A stretch of DNA of 64,000 bases from assembly GCA_018857735.1 (NCBI GenBank), contig JABMCL010000134.1:124501-188500 (forward strand), given 5' to 3'. Origin of the DNA: Alviniconcha marisindica. Its lineage: Eukaryota; Mollusca; Gastropoda; Provannidae. Both the position numbers and the translations under genes were made by a program. Shown in pieces: positions 45,701 to 56,425 of this stretch (position 1 is the first letter of the stretch; every line of letters starts with the position of its first letter). Under the pieces are notes generated by a model. That model saw only the letters and a list, made by a program, of their open reading frames with translations. It ran no database searches and had not been told where the DNA came from.

Positions 45701-46495
45701 AGAGAAAATGCACGATTGGAACTGCACCAAAAGCACGGGTCAACAAGCAGAAGGCAGAATGTGCAGGTGAAAAAAAGGTGTACTGAAATGATATAATGGC
45801 AAGCACCAACAGGTCATCTTGACCAGCACAAAAAGAAAAAGTACAGAGGAGTTTCACTGTCCAATAATATGACTTCTTCCAAAAACATGCAACCATAAAA
45901 CCACACTGAAACTGACCACCCCCCCCCCCCCCCCCCAGCCCAATCTTCCATACTTTTTTTCTTCCATTTTTGGAGGGAGGGGTGGGGGGGGGGGGGTGTA
46001 AAGGGCAATATGTGAAAGCTAATCTTGAATCAGTGTTGCTTCACTTTCTGTGGTTACAATATTATACATGTACCACACGCAACTGTATGTCTGTGATAAA
46101 TTGCTGAGATCCACTTAGGTTTTGTGGTGATTGCTTTTTATTTGACAAGGACAAGAAAAGGTACTGAAATGCATACCTGACTTGATACACACAATTGGGC
46201 AGTTACAATAGTACAACCTGACTTACTACTTAATAATAAACATGTATTTGGTTAAAAATGAAGTCACTATTTACTCATTTATTATAATTCAGTACTCAAA
46301 ATAAAAGCAATTGTATTGTTCAAAATTACATCAACTGCTTTCATGACATGTTATTTTAAAATAATTTTTAGCATGACTAGACAAGTGTACACACACTGAC
46401 TGTACTGTACATGACACTATGCTAACAAACACAGTGGACACAAGATTAGAAGCAGAGAAAAAAATGTTGCGAAGGGTATGGATGTATATAATGTT
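42800..46495. other. long intron segment, no gene seen
   Basis: AT-rich sequence with a mild GAAGCATT.TGAAATCTG repetition at 43530-43620, G/C tracts at 45489-45500, 45918-45938 and 45985-45996, and no recognisable coding sequence. Confidence 0.6.
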
Positions 46496-46499
46496 AACA

Positions 46500-47440
46500 A
46501 GACTTGTCTCCCCACATAGTAAAATACCCCCACCGCGTGCCTAGATGGTGTAAATCACTGTTAGCATAATATGCCCACTTTCTTTGCACTAGGTCTCATT
46601 ATTAGAACATTAACACACCTAGCGTGTTTCCAAAGATATCAGTGGTACAGAAAACACAGGACTGACAAAGATCAATAAAATTTAACAATCATTGTGACCT
46701 TGATCTTGAACAAAGCAATGCAGCCTTTCCACAGACACTCTGGCTGTTGATCATGTACCATCAAACTAAGCTTGGTTGCAAAAGGATCAGCAGTTCTGAA
46801 GATACAGCAGAAACAATACTGTATCATATTACCCCACACTGTGACTTTGACCTTGAAGATACCAAAACAACCTTTTTGCATGACACTCTGGTTCATGATA
46901 CTGCATCATCATAACTAACGGGACAAAAGCTTAAATTCTTCAAAAGATATTGTCTAAACAGTCAATGACATTTTGAACCTTTGTGGTGACCCTGACCTTG
47001 AAAACAACAAAGCTATCTTTTCGCAAGATATTCCAGTTTATGATTATGTACCATCAAACTAATTTTGGTTGCAAAAGGATTAACAATTCAGAAGACATGG
47101 TAGCAGCAGTCATGTTTTGATGATATGACCCCTGTGACCTTCACTTTCAAAATAGCCCCCCAGGCCCCCTCAGCTTTTGTTGTTTTTGGGGGGCATGACT
47201 CACCTATGATGAGGTATCACCATACAAAGTTTGGTTACAAAAGGTTCAGTAGTTATCTGGACAAACACTAAATGAAATACAGAACCTTTGCTATGACCTT
47301 GACCTTGGTCACAGTAATCCAATATTTCACAGGACACCTCGGTTTATGATGATCTACCGCGAAACTCAGTTTGACTGCAAAACAATCATTGGTTATGAGG
47401 ATATAGCAGAAACAGTCATATTATTTCCTTTTAGGCTGTC
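46500..47440 (-). mobile_element. ~150-bp-unit repeat element (GACCTTGACCTTGA family), copy 3
   Basis: Boxes lie at about 46693, 46841, 46986, 47132 and 47294, spacings 145-162 bp. The tail at 46500-46620 (TGCACTAGGTCTCATTATTA, TAGATGGTGTAAATCACTG) is the inverted counterpart of 15285-15415. This is the most complete copy and shows the element's one-sided unique end. Confidence 0.68.
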
Positions 47441-47459
47441 CTTTAAGAAACCTAATTTC

Positions 47460-47620
47460 GCAGACTCCTGTTCAAAGCCTGTAAAGATCAGGTTTCACCC
47501 CTCCTCAGAACTCTTCACTGGCTGCCTATCCAAGCACCTACTGAGTATACCTTATCAACTCTTGCTATTGTATTTTCTCTCATACAGCCCCTGCTTGTCG
47601 GATTTTGTTTTAGATTTTTT
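47460..47620 (+). mobile_element. LINE reverse-transcriptase remnant (LHWLPI block)
   Basis: One frame reads VSPLLRTLHWLPIQAPTEYT. LHWLPI.xR..YKL is a hallmark of the C-terminal region of many non-LTR retrotransposon polymerases. The surrounding frame is broken. A later part of the same kind of protein lies on the other side of the LTR element (54680-54905). Confidence 0.6.
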
Positions 47621-47862
47621 AAATCTGGAGCAAAGTTGACTGCTTGCATTCTGAAACAAGATCCAAACACACAATCCTGTTTCAACACTTCCTGACATGC
47701 GAGCACCAACCACCGAAATTGGATAAGTGGACAATTTTCATTTTTAATTTATTATTAACTGTCAGTCTGCTGCTTTGAAGAGGGGATTTGCCCAAAACAT
47801 GTGCAAGGTTTGTGTTGTCCCCCCAAAACCGGTGTTCTGTTTAACCTTTTGTGTGTTAGGAC

Positions 47863-47976
47863 TGTTGAGGGGTAGCAGTCCCTGTACTGATTTAAGTTTA
47901 GTTGTACATCGTGATCACGTAAATGAGCGTGTGAATTTGAAGCTAGCTTTGTCTTTTCGCACGACATGGCTTAACA
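47863..47976 (+). repeat. 5' LTR (114 bp)
   Basis: Begins TGTTGAGGGGTAGCAG, ends ATGGCTTAACA, and is immediately followed by TGGTGGCAGCG, the probable primer-binding site. It differs from the 3' LTR at five sites; two of the five sites are consistent with CpG decay in the 3' copy. Confidence 0.95.
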
Positions 47977-47994
47977 TGGTGGCAGCGTGCACTG
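47977..47994 (+). other. probable primer-binding site
   Basis: TGGTGGCAGCGTGCACTG directly abuts the LTR. TGG is the expected complement of a tRNA 3' CCA. The priming tRNA was not identified. Confidence 0.7.
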
Positions 47995-48041
47995 CACTAA
48001 ACTAGCAAGATAGTGTGTAGAACCCACGTTCACCAGTGACA

Positions 48042-48431
48042 ATGGTTGATGCAGTGAGTCAGTTTTGTCTACCTCCGGCGCTAGACTTGACAGATGCAAA
48101 CCTTGCAGAGACATTTCGTTCATGGCGACGACAGGTTGACTTCTACTTGAAAGCTTCAGGGGCGTCGGAGAAACCAAAGGCTATGCAAATGGCTATCATT
48201 CTGCACTGTGCGGGTGTCCAGGTACAAGAAGTGTATGAACATTTTGTGTTTGCTGACGATGCAGATAAAGACGATCCACAGAAAGTTCTAGACAAGTTTG
48301 CAGAGTATTGTAGCCCAAGATCAAACGAAGTCATTGAGACACATCGATTTTGGAACATGACGTATCACGAACCTTTCGACTCATTTTGTCACAGACTTGA
48401 GGTCACGAGCAAACTTGTGCAACTTCGGTGA
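48042..48431 (+). pseudogene. gag: gypsy gag, N-terminal part (frameshifted)
   Basis: ATG at 48042 opens a 129-codon frame with a typical retrotransposon capsid character: FRSWRRQVDFYLKASG near residue 30, a QMAIILHCAG helix, and a (K)FAEYC..R.NE...RF block. It runs into a stop shortly after a four-T run (48384-48387). The capsid sequence continues in the next frame, so a single-base length change around that run best explains the break. The 5' leader from the LTR is about 65 bp. The product would be a truncated capsid. Confidence 0.82.
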
Positions 48432-50442
48432 TATGAAAGACAGGATGTTACGAGACAAAATAGTGTTCTCGGTGACAGACAAAGTGCAAGAACTGCTTCT
48501 GCGTGAGAAGACGCTAGATCTACAAAAGGCCGGAGACATTTGTCGTGCGCATGAACTTACCAGCAAACAGACAAAAGAAATGGCAGGGGCACACATCGAT
48601 AAAGTGACATCAAGTCGTCATAGATATGTAGGGGAGACTGGGGGAAGTCAGCACTCACAAGACAAGTGGGAGGAAAGCAGTCCAGATAAGAGGGAAAGAC
48701 AAGACTTTGTTCCAGACTGTAACTTTGTTCCAGACTGTAACTTTGTTCAAGACTGTAACTTTGTTCCAGACTGTAACTTTGTTCCAGACTGTAACTTTTG
48801 TGGCAGATCTCATGAGCACAAAAAGACAAGTAGCCCGGCATGGGGCAAAGTGTGCAGAAAGTGCAATGGCCGAAATCACTTCCAATCAAAATGCCGGAAA
48901 GTGTATGCAGTGTCTATGGAAGCTGTTGACAAGGAAAGTAACATGGAGCCACAGTTCCTATCGGCAGTAACTTCACACGATGTGGGGAGAGTGACAGCAC
49001 TCATGCGCATCAACGAGTGTGACGCGTGTTTTCAGTTGGACAGTGCAGCTGATGTGAACACAATTTGTGCAAAATTTGTGAAGAAGCATCAACTGCTGCC
49101 ATCAAGGCAGAAACTGACCGTGTGGAATGGTTCCACAATGAGGCCTTCGGGTGAAGCAGTGCCGGATGTCATCAACCCCAAGAATGAACAGTCAGCCGCT
49201 GTGGTGGACAACGGCTATACCTGCCTTTTGGGAGTGAACACCATTCAAGCCCTGGGATTAGTCACTATCAACAAGCACACTTTCATTGCATCAGTCACTG
49301 AGGAGTCGTCGGGAGACCTTGGTGAAGCTAAACTACGGATTAACCCTGATGCACGTCCCAGAGTCCTCCCCTGCCGTTGCATACCTATCGGTCTTCAAGA
49401 AGAAGTGCGTCAGCGGGTCAACGAACTGGTTGAGAGAGGCGTCCTCGTCAGAGTTGACAAACCAACAGCACGGGTCAGCCGGATGGCTGCCACACGGAAG
49501 GAATCAGATGGATCCTTGAGAATTTGTATCGACCCCCAGCCACTGAACGCAGTGTTGATGCGTGAACATTTCAAAATGCCAACCTTGGATGATGTGTTGC
49601 CCAGCCTCCACAACGCTAGAGTCTTCACAAAGCTTGATGCGAAAGAAGCTTTCTGGCATGTGCGTTTAGATGAACAGTCGAGTTTGCTGACAACCATGAT
49701 CACACCCTTTGGCAGGTTTCGCTGGGCACGATTACCCTTTGGGCTGTCAGTAAGCGGTGAGATTTTTCAGAAACGTCTCACCGAGGCATTGGATGGGCTG
49801 AAGGGAGTCATCTGTGTGGCAGATGATGTCATCGTAGTTGGATGTGGAGACAGTCAAGCCGAGGCAGAAAAGGACCACTCTGAAAACCTCAGTGGCCTCC
49901 AGAACAGATGCAAGGAAAAGAACATCAAGTTGAATGACGCGAAAGCAGCCATCCATCAAGATGAGATCTCTTTCATGGGCCACAGGATTTCAGCAGAAGG
50001 AGTCCAACCGGATCGGTCGAAGGTTGCAGCGATCCTTGACATGCCACCACCAACTGATGTCCACGGAGTTCGAAGACTGTGTGGCATGGTTCAGTACCTG
50101 GCCAAATTCATGCCAAACCTCACCAGTGATCTGGAACCAATCAGGGCACTGACAAGGAAGGACAGCGTGTGGAACTGGTCCCGAGAGTGTGATGAGGCAC
50201 TGAATGCTGTGAAGAGGAAAGTCACCAACACTCCTGTACTGGCGTACTTTGACCCTGAGAAAGAACTGGTGCTGCAAGTAGACAGCAGCAAAGACGGTCT
50301 TGGGGCAGCAATTCTTCAGGGTGGCAGGCCAATTGAGTTTGCATCGAGGGCGCTCACCCAAGCGGAGCAGAAATGGGCACAAATTGAGATGGAGACACTG
50401 TCACTGGTGTCTGGGCGTGAGCATTTCGACCAGTATACATAG
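48388..50442 (+). pseudogene. pol: gypsy gag C-terminus, protease, RT and RNase H (interrupted)
   Basis: An open frame of about 680 codons counted from 48397. It starts with the capsid end (ANLCNFGDM..RDKIV). Five FVPDCN-type repeats follow at residues ~105-134, then a classical zinc knuckle CRKCNGRNHFQSKC (residues 153-166). A protease region has DSAADVN near residue 214, where D-S/T-G is expected. The reverse transcriptase has FTKLDAKEAFWHVRLDE (about 410), LPFGLS, and the catalytic VADDV (474-478). RNase H has the first catalytic aspartate in QVDSS (629) and QIEME (about 663). A TAG at 50440 ends the frame before the last RNase H motifs, which continue in the same frame. Confidence 0.9.
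48705..48798 (+). repeat. 18-bp in-frame repeat next to the gag zinc fingers
   Basis: Five copies of TTTGTTCCAGACTGTAAC. Each adds six residues including a cysteine. The last copy leads into the C-x2-C of the first finger (CNFCG), so the finger's leading cysteine is what has been multiplied. Confidence 0.93.
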
Positions 50443-50703
50443 GGACGGAAGGTGCATATCCAGAATGACCACAAACCACTGGCTGACATCTTGAAGAAAC
50501 CGCTCAGCCAAGCATCCCGCCGTATCCAGGCACTGATGATGAGGTTGCACAGATACGACGTGACCTTCCAGTATGTACCAGGCAGCCAACTCTTCAATGC
50601 AGACACCCTGAGTCGTGCTTTTCTTCCTGATCCTGGGATTGATGTTCGTGTGATGGCGATGAACTCTTTGCTAGACATCCCAGACAACACAGGAGGTCCG
50701 TGA
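50443..50703 (+). pseudogene. gypsy RNase H end and connection domain
   Basis: It continues the upstream frame after the TAG. It contains NDHKPL, a conserved RNase H motif, and YDVTFQYVPGSQLFNADTLS, the usual RNase H/connection ending (Y..G..N..AD.LSR). It stops at TGA; the related sequence resumes in another frame at about 50690. Confidence 0.85.
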
Positions 50704-52162
50704 AGCAACGCAAAAAGATCCGGTTCTACAGACACTCCTTCAATTCACTGACGAAGGATGACCAGCCAGGAAGAGTGACGTCCCTGAACCCATCCGTCTG
50801 TACTTTGACATCCGTGACACGCCGAGTCATCAAGATGGAATCATCCTGAAGGGGGAGAGAATCCTGATTCCGTTCACTCTGAGAAGTGAAATGAAGAAGA
50901 GACTGCACTCTGCCCATCTTGGCTATGACAGTATGTTGAGACGAGCACGAGAGCTGTTGTACCGGCCAGGTATGGCCCGCGACACAAAGCAGACAGCAGA
51001 ACACGGTGAGGCATGCCAGCGGATGAAGCCCCACAACCAGAAAGAAACGCTGAGACAGCACAGCGATGGCCAGAGCGCAGGGGTGACAGTTGGGACTGAT
51101 CTCTCTGAACTGGACGGACGGCAGTACCTTGTGACAGTTGGGACTGATCTCTGAACTGGACGGACGGCAGTACCTTGTGACAGCTGGGACTGATCTCTGA
51201 ACTGGACGGACGGCAGCACCTCGTGACAGTTGACTACTTCTCTTCTTTCATCGAGGTCGACTGCTTGACCAGCACGACAGCCAAGGACGTCATCATCAAG
51301 CTTCAAGTTCATTTTGCCCAATACGGTATTCCATCTGAAATCGTCTCAGATCAGGGCCCTCAGTTCACCTCCACACAGTTCCACAGCATGGTCAACAAGC
51401 AGGGCATTGTTCACACCATGTCGTCGTCAGGTCATCATCAGACCAACGGAAAAGCCGAAGCAGCTGTAAAGACTGTCAAGCATGCGATGTACAAGTGTAC
51501 AAGTGTCTGCAAGATGGCACTGATGTTTATGAAGCTCTGCCGGAGCTCAGGAACACCCCTCAGCAGGACACTGGCCTCAGTCCTACACAGCTGATGTTTG
51601 GACGACTGACAAGAACCAGACTTCCAGCAGTCACAAACGACCAGTAAACAAGAAGCAGTCAGTAACGGCACAGAAGAGACGTACCCGAAGGCAACAGACT
51701 GTGAGGCAAAGCTACAACAGACGTGCAAGAGACCTGGTTCCACTCCAAACCGGACAGCCAGTGTACTACCAGCACTTGGAGGGACAGAGGTGGAGAAAGG
51801 GGACAGTCCAAAGCCAGAAGAATGAACGATCCTACATCATAGAAGGTGACACTGGAGGTGTGTACCAAAGAAACAGAGTGCACATTCGACCCACATGCAT
51901 CTGGAATGTTCCAGAACCACAGGACCAAACGAGGGACTGGCAGCAGAGCCCAGGAGAACCTGAGGGTGTTGGGAAGAGTGTGAACACTACACCGGCCGCC
52001 AGTTCACCAGACTCGGAAGAGCCTTCCAGTGCACTGGATCAGACACTACACTACAGGGACTGCCAACTCGCTGCGAGCCTAACAGGAGTGGCCGCGCGAG
52101 CCGGCTACAACCAAACAGGCAAGCGAAACTTCCGGTCTGTGCCGTGCAGTGACCGGCTATAG
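50690..52162 (+). pseudogene. gypsy integrase, multiply broken
   Basis: Pieces in shifting frames follow the order of a gypsy integrase. First is a stretch with a TGA at about 50758. Then comes the HHCC zinc domain (HSAHLGYDSM..RPGM) in which the first of the two cysteines appears replaced (AEHGEACQR). The catalytic core has its first aspartate in GTDL, the second in VSDQGPQFTS and the glutamate in NGKAEAAVK (51223-51594 frame). A C-terminal domain lies in 51701-52162 (LQTGQPVYYQHLEGQRWRKG..RVHIRP). A 58-bp segment holding the first core motif is triplicated (51078-51230). No functional integrase could be made. Confidence 0.88.
51078..51235 (+). repeat. 58-bp triplication in the integrase core
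   Basis: Three copies of GTGACAGTTGGGACTGATCT plus CTGAACTGGACGGACGGCAG. The first copy has an extra CT. It changes frame and so destroys the core. Confidence 0.93.
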
Positions 52163-52607
52163 AGGGCTTCATACATCTACACCAGTCATTCCATCCATAA
52201 TTTTATTCTTTAACATTCCGGTTACTATACATTCACCAGATAGTCGGCCGCCACGGTGTGTGTGTGTGTGTGTGTGTGTGTGTGACAGTGTGCGTGCGTG
52301 CGTACGTGCGTGTGTGTGTGTGTGGTGGCTTGCTTGTTTAGCACATGCGAGTAATGTATAAATCACTAAGTTATAAATTAAAAAAACACAATCTGAGGCT
52401 AATCTGCCTCTCATAGTCTGCTCCTTTACGTATTTGCAGTTGATGTGTTTCTGTTGTTTTCAGAACGCCGGCAGTCAATTCTGTTTCATAATTTTCCTCA
52501 CAACATAGATTGCATTGCAGGATGCCGATTTCCAAAATTACTTCAATCAGAAAACCAAACCAGTCAAAAAAGTTGAAACATTTGAAAAGGTCTGTCATGT
52601 ACTGTTC

Positions 52608-52641
<34 letters not shown>

Positions 52642-53398
52642 GTGTGTTATTTTTCTCTCTTTTTTATTATATTTTTTTATTATCATTTTATTTCACTGCA
52701 TGGTAAAAAGTTAGTTTGTAAACTGGAACGTTTTTCCAAATGGCTTTTTTTTTAAATCATCAATACGTGTACACGCTGGCATAATGAGATAAACCTGCAT
52801 ACAGACCAACTTTTTTTTTTTTAACAAAAAACTTTTACATTCGGTATATAATCATTATTATAATGGGTGGACGTTGATGCGCGAAAAAACAAACAAACAA
52901 ACAAACCAGGTAGAGAGTTTCTGACGGGAGATCGGTACCTGATGTCGCTCAGTTTTTATCGCTGATTTGTCCGCATTAAAAATAAATAAATAGATACATT
53001 ATAATATAAAACAACAATGCTGGAATGATAAAGAGAACCCTAAAGACAAAATATCTTGTCTTCCACTCACTTATTTTTCAAACCATGAGATACATCTGGT
53101 GTATCTACTGAACAAGAACTGAACAGGAGTCAATGCTGCGTAAGCTACTATTAAACAAACAAAAAAACAAAACAAAACAAAAAAACAAAAAAAAGCTCAG
53201 AATAATCCAAAGATATTATGTAGCATACCTTCAAAATTGAACGGGCATTGTGGTAGGTATGATGTAAGCGTAAAATGCACTTTAAAATCAAAACAATCTC
53301 AGCACTCCCTACCGACTTTAGGTACAGAAAGTTACGGTTACGCGCTGACCGGAAGAGTGGAGTGCCTGTCCACCAACCACCCGCCCATTGCGCCACTC

Positions 53399-53585
53399 CG
53401 TTTACAGGCTTATCGTGACACGGCTCGCTCACTTGGCTATCCCCTTGCTGCAGTATCTCTGGTTTACAGGCTTATCGTGACACGGCTCGCTCACTTGGCT
53501 ATCCCCTTGCTGCAGTATCTCTGGTTTACAGGCTTATCGTGACACAGCTCGCTCACTTGGCTATCCCCTTGCTGTAGTATCTCTG
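53399..53585 (+). repeat. 62-bp tandem repeat, three units
   Basis: Units of GGTTTACAGGCTTATCGTGA plus CACGGCTCGCTCACTTGG and CCCCTTGCTG.AGTATCTCT. Confidence 0.95.
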
Positions 53586-53925
53586 ACTGGATAAACCAGT
53601 GCGTTCACAGCAAACACATCGCAAAACAAAGTGGATGAGCGACTATGACACAGACTTTTAATGTACCTACCAACTGAACACCTATTTTGAGCTGGAAGAG
53701 CAGTTTTGTATTGGACCAGACCTTGATCTGTAGTCTAATATATGATAAAGCTTTATTTTGTTTATAATTTTTATTTTTATTTTTATTTTCATTATTTGAA
53801 TAATTTCAACTTTTCTGTTGTTGTTAGTATTTTTATTTTATATTTTAAGGAAACTGAAATATGGAGAAAGGGGCGAGGTGTAGGTTGTGTCAAACATAAC
53901 TGGAGAAACCATCGGAAAGGAACTT

Positions 53926-54315
53926 CATTTTTTGTTGACAGTCCCCAGACAGTAAGAGTCTAAGACAGTTTTAGAAGGATAACGGAAGGACATGAATGTA
54001 TACTGTTGTTGTCTATACTGCTAAGTGGTGATGAGCGTTATTCTGTCTTTGGTTCATTTTTTTGTTGACAGTCCCAAGACAGTAAGAGTCTAAGACAGTT
54101 TTCGAAGGATAACGGAAGGATATGAATGTAAACTGTTGTTGTCTATACTGCTAAGTGGTGATGAGCGTTATTTTGTCTTTGGTTCATTTTTTGTTGACAG
54201 TCCCAAATCAGTAAGAGCCTAAGACAGTTTTAGAAGGATAACGGAAGGCTATGAATGTATCCTGTTGTTGTCTATACTGCTAAGTGGTGATGAGCATTAT
54301 TTTGTCTTTGGTTCA
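53926..54315 (+). repeat. 129-bp tandem repeat, three units
   Basis: Units run from TTTTTTGTTGACAGTCCC through CTAAGTGGTGATGAGC to GTCTTTGGTTCA. Confidence 0.95.
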
Positions 54316-54550
54316 TTTTTTTAAAAGTATTTGTACATAGGAGGAATAGGGTGAAAACTGAGGATCAGTATTTATCTAATTATTTCCCAAGGAAAGGGGT
54401 TATAAATATCAGTTAATCTTTTGTACATGAAGGTGAATTTATTTTTTAGTTACTCATTTTCTTTTTAAACATTGTTATTTTTTTATTTGATCATTGTTCA
54501 GCGCCAGTTCTGAATGAGCACATTTTATTTGATCAGTAATCGTATCTAAA

Positions 54551-54560
54551 GTAAGGGGGG
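54551..54560 (+). other. polypurine tract
   Basis: GTAAGGGGGG immediately precedes the 3' LTR, the expected position for plus-strand priming; only the T is not a purine. Confidence 0.75.
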
Positions 54561-54674
54561 TTTTGAGGGGTAGCAGTCCCTGTACTGATTTAAGTTTAGT
54601 TGTACATTGTGATTACGTAAATGAGCGTGTGAATGTGAAGCTAGCTTTGTCTTTTCACACGACATGGCTTAACA
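54561..54674 (+). repeat. 3' LTR (114 bp)
   Basis: Same length as the 5' LTR, beginning TTTTGAGGGG (one substitution from TGTTGAGGGG) and ending GGCTTAACA, followed by AGGAC. Confidence 0.95.
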
Positions 54675-54679
54675 AGGAC

Positions 54680-54905
54680 CATGTTCATCTGTCTGGTCTT
54701 CTTCATGTGTACTCTCCGTCAAGACAGTTCTGTTCCCCTTCTGACTCAAGAACTCTATGAATCAGACACGCAAAGACCAACATATCTGGACATCGCTCTT
54801 TTTCCATGCTGCTCTTTCTGTCTGGAATTCCCTGCCTCGTGAAGACACATTCAGGCAGCTACTGCATCTAAAACTGCTCTGAAGATCATCTATTTAAAAC
54901 AAAGC
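54680..54905 (+). mobile_element. LINE reverse-transcriptase C-terminal remnant
   Basis: The frame reads HLSGLLHVYSPSRQFCSPSD, then after a stop a degraded H..K......RSFS....WNSLP-type block. These are consecutive parts of a non-LTR polymerase tail, more distal than the LHWLPI fragment at 47460-47620. The gypsy element therefore lies among LINE debris. Confidence 0.65.
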
Positions 54906-54967
54906 CTTCTGCTAGCAGATTCTCTAGCCAAGCCCCCACAATTATTATTTCAGTTGACTGATGTGCT

Positions 54968-55045
54968 GTGAGTGTGTGTGTGTGTGTGTGTGTGTTTGTG
55001 CATGTTTGCGTGTGTACATGTGCACTCACACACACATATGCGTGC
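54968..55045. repeat. GT/CA microsatellite
   Basis: TG run (54972-54994) followed by a short CA run. Confidence 0.92.
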
Positions 55046-55104
55046 GTAATTCATGCTTATTTAAGCCTGTTCTTAATTGGGCGAATATTTGCTTCACAAA
55101 TATA

Positions 55105-55515
55105 GTTTGGGGTTTTCATCATGCAAGATACTCTGGCTCATGATGATGCATTGCTATACAAGTTTGGTTACAAAAGGTTCAATGGTTCAGAAGATATTAT
55201 CCAGATAAACATCAACTGAAATTTTGAACCTTTCCTGTGACCTTGACTCAAAACTACCAATCCAATATTTTCACTGGACACCTCAATTTATGATGATCTG
55301 CCATCAAATTAAGTCTGCTTGCAGAAGAATCATAAGTTCAAAAGATATACTTGACAGTCATATTTTGACCTCAAAGATAGCATCCCAATTATTTGCATGA
55401 CACTCCGGCTCACAATGATGCACCATCACACCAAGTTTGGTTCCAAGAGGTTCAGAGGTTCTGAAGATACCTTCCAGACAAAGCCCAGACACACAGGCAG
55501 ATGGACAGAAGGACA
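55105..55515 (-). mobile_element. ~150-bp-unit repeat element (GACCTTGACCTTGA family), copy 4, decayed
   Basis: Contains TGTGACCTTGACT (55237) and TTTGACCTCAAAGAT (55366) with the family's intervening blocks (CTCATGATGATGCA, AAGTTTGGTT.CAA). The boxes themselves are eroded. Confidence 0.6.
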
Positions 55516-55809
55516 GACAGACCGGTGATTCCAGTATAGCACCACCACCACCATCCCCCACCCCCCACAACCTTTGTAATGTGGAATATAATCAGTAACA
55601 GTAACAATCACCCTGAGCTTCTGCTGGAAGGAATCACTAGATCAGCAAGCTGGCCGACAGTCTCCCTGTTGAAAAGCAGACATAATATGAACAGCACGGA
55701 GAGAATACTGGAGAAAACAATGAGCAAACATGACAGCTTAGAAACAATCAGCTGAGTTGGAGACAATACATACAGCCTGGACAGAAGTCATCAGATAGCA
55801 AGAGCAGGA

Positions 55810-56425
55810 CAGCTTAATCACTTATTAACCGGATTTTAATGTCCTGTCAAACACAAAGGGTCAACCTCAGGACAATCAAACTCTGTAATAGTACGCAAAT
55901 GCACATTTCAACACTTTTCATATATATATATATTATATATAAATTTCTCAAGTCAATCCACAAAACCAATCCATACTTGAACATAAAACATACATACACA
56001 AAGATCAAACACAATTTTTTGACAAGTTAGTCACTTCAATATTACCCCTGTTAAATGAGCATTAAGGTTTAGACAATCTGATATGATTTCTCTGATGAGA
56101 TAATAGTCTTAATCTTGAATCATTGACCATTCCGTCTAATTTATTAAAACAAGATTCAAGAAAAAAATTTTTTTAAAGGAATGGACAAAAACAATAAAAA
56201 TAAAAATAAAAACATCCGTATAAATACATCATGGCAAATACCAGTGCCATACGACAGCAAGCTGCACATACTGCCTACCAACTATCTCCTAGTTGCTACA
56301 CAAGAGCTATACAAAAAAAGCCTGACACTTAGCAAAAAATGTTTGAGAACTTTCTTGAAAAACTTCAAGAGAATGGACCATTAGCACAAAAAGGACAAGA
56401 CAGAAAGTGCAAGAGGACTAGCCAG
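55810..56425 (+). repeat. dispersed repeat E, copy 2 (unexpanded)
   Basis: It aligns with 5235-5800 and, at its right end, with 4130-4310 (AGAGAATGGACCA..AGCACA). The ~36-bp unit that is tandem in copy 1 occurs once here, near 55890. Confidence 0.7.

Larger units (their letters stand above)
52163..54560 (+). other. gypsy 3' non-coding region
   Basis: 2.4 kb between pol and the 3' LTR, unusually long, with no env-like frame. It has GT microsatellites (52256-52325, 52608-52650), a 62-bp triplication (53399-53585) and a 129-bp triplication (53926-54315). It ends in the polypurine tract. Confidence 0.8.
47863..54674 (+). mobile_element. complete Ty3/gypsy LTR retrotransposon, decayed
   Basis: The 6.8-kb element is bounded by two 114-bp LTRs that end AACA; the 5' copy starts TGTT. 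The flanking host bases AGGAC (47858-47862 and 54675-54679) are a 5-bp target duplication. Domain order is gag, zinc fingers, protease, reverse transcriptase, RNase H, integrase, which is Ty3/gypsy. The very short LTRs and sequence style suggest the Mag-like lineage (inference). Coding is broken by at least one gag frameshift, a stop in RNase H, frameshifts and stops in and around integrase, and an internal triplication. The two LTRs differ at 5 of 114 positions, so insertion is not very recent. It lies antisense to AMP deaminase in its intron. Confidence 0.95.

Noticed and set aside
53330..53410. tRNA-like A box (TGGCGCAATGGG on the minus strand)
   Set aside because: No convincing B box or acceptor-stem pairing; insufficient for a tRNA or SINE call.
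53237..53542. Possible env-like ORF between pol and the 3' LTR
   Set aside because: The frame is generated by the 62-bp triplication, has no signal peptide or membrane segment, and matches nothing expected of an envelope protein.
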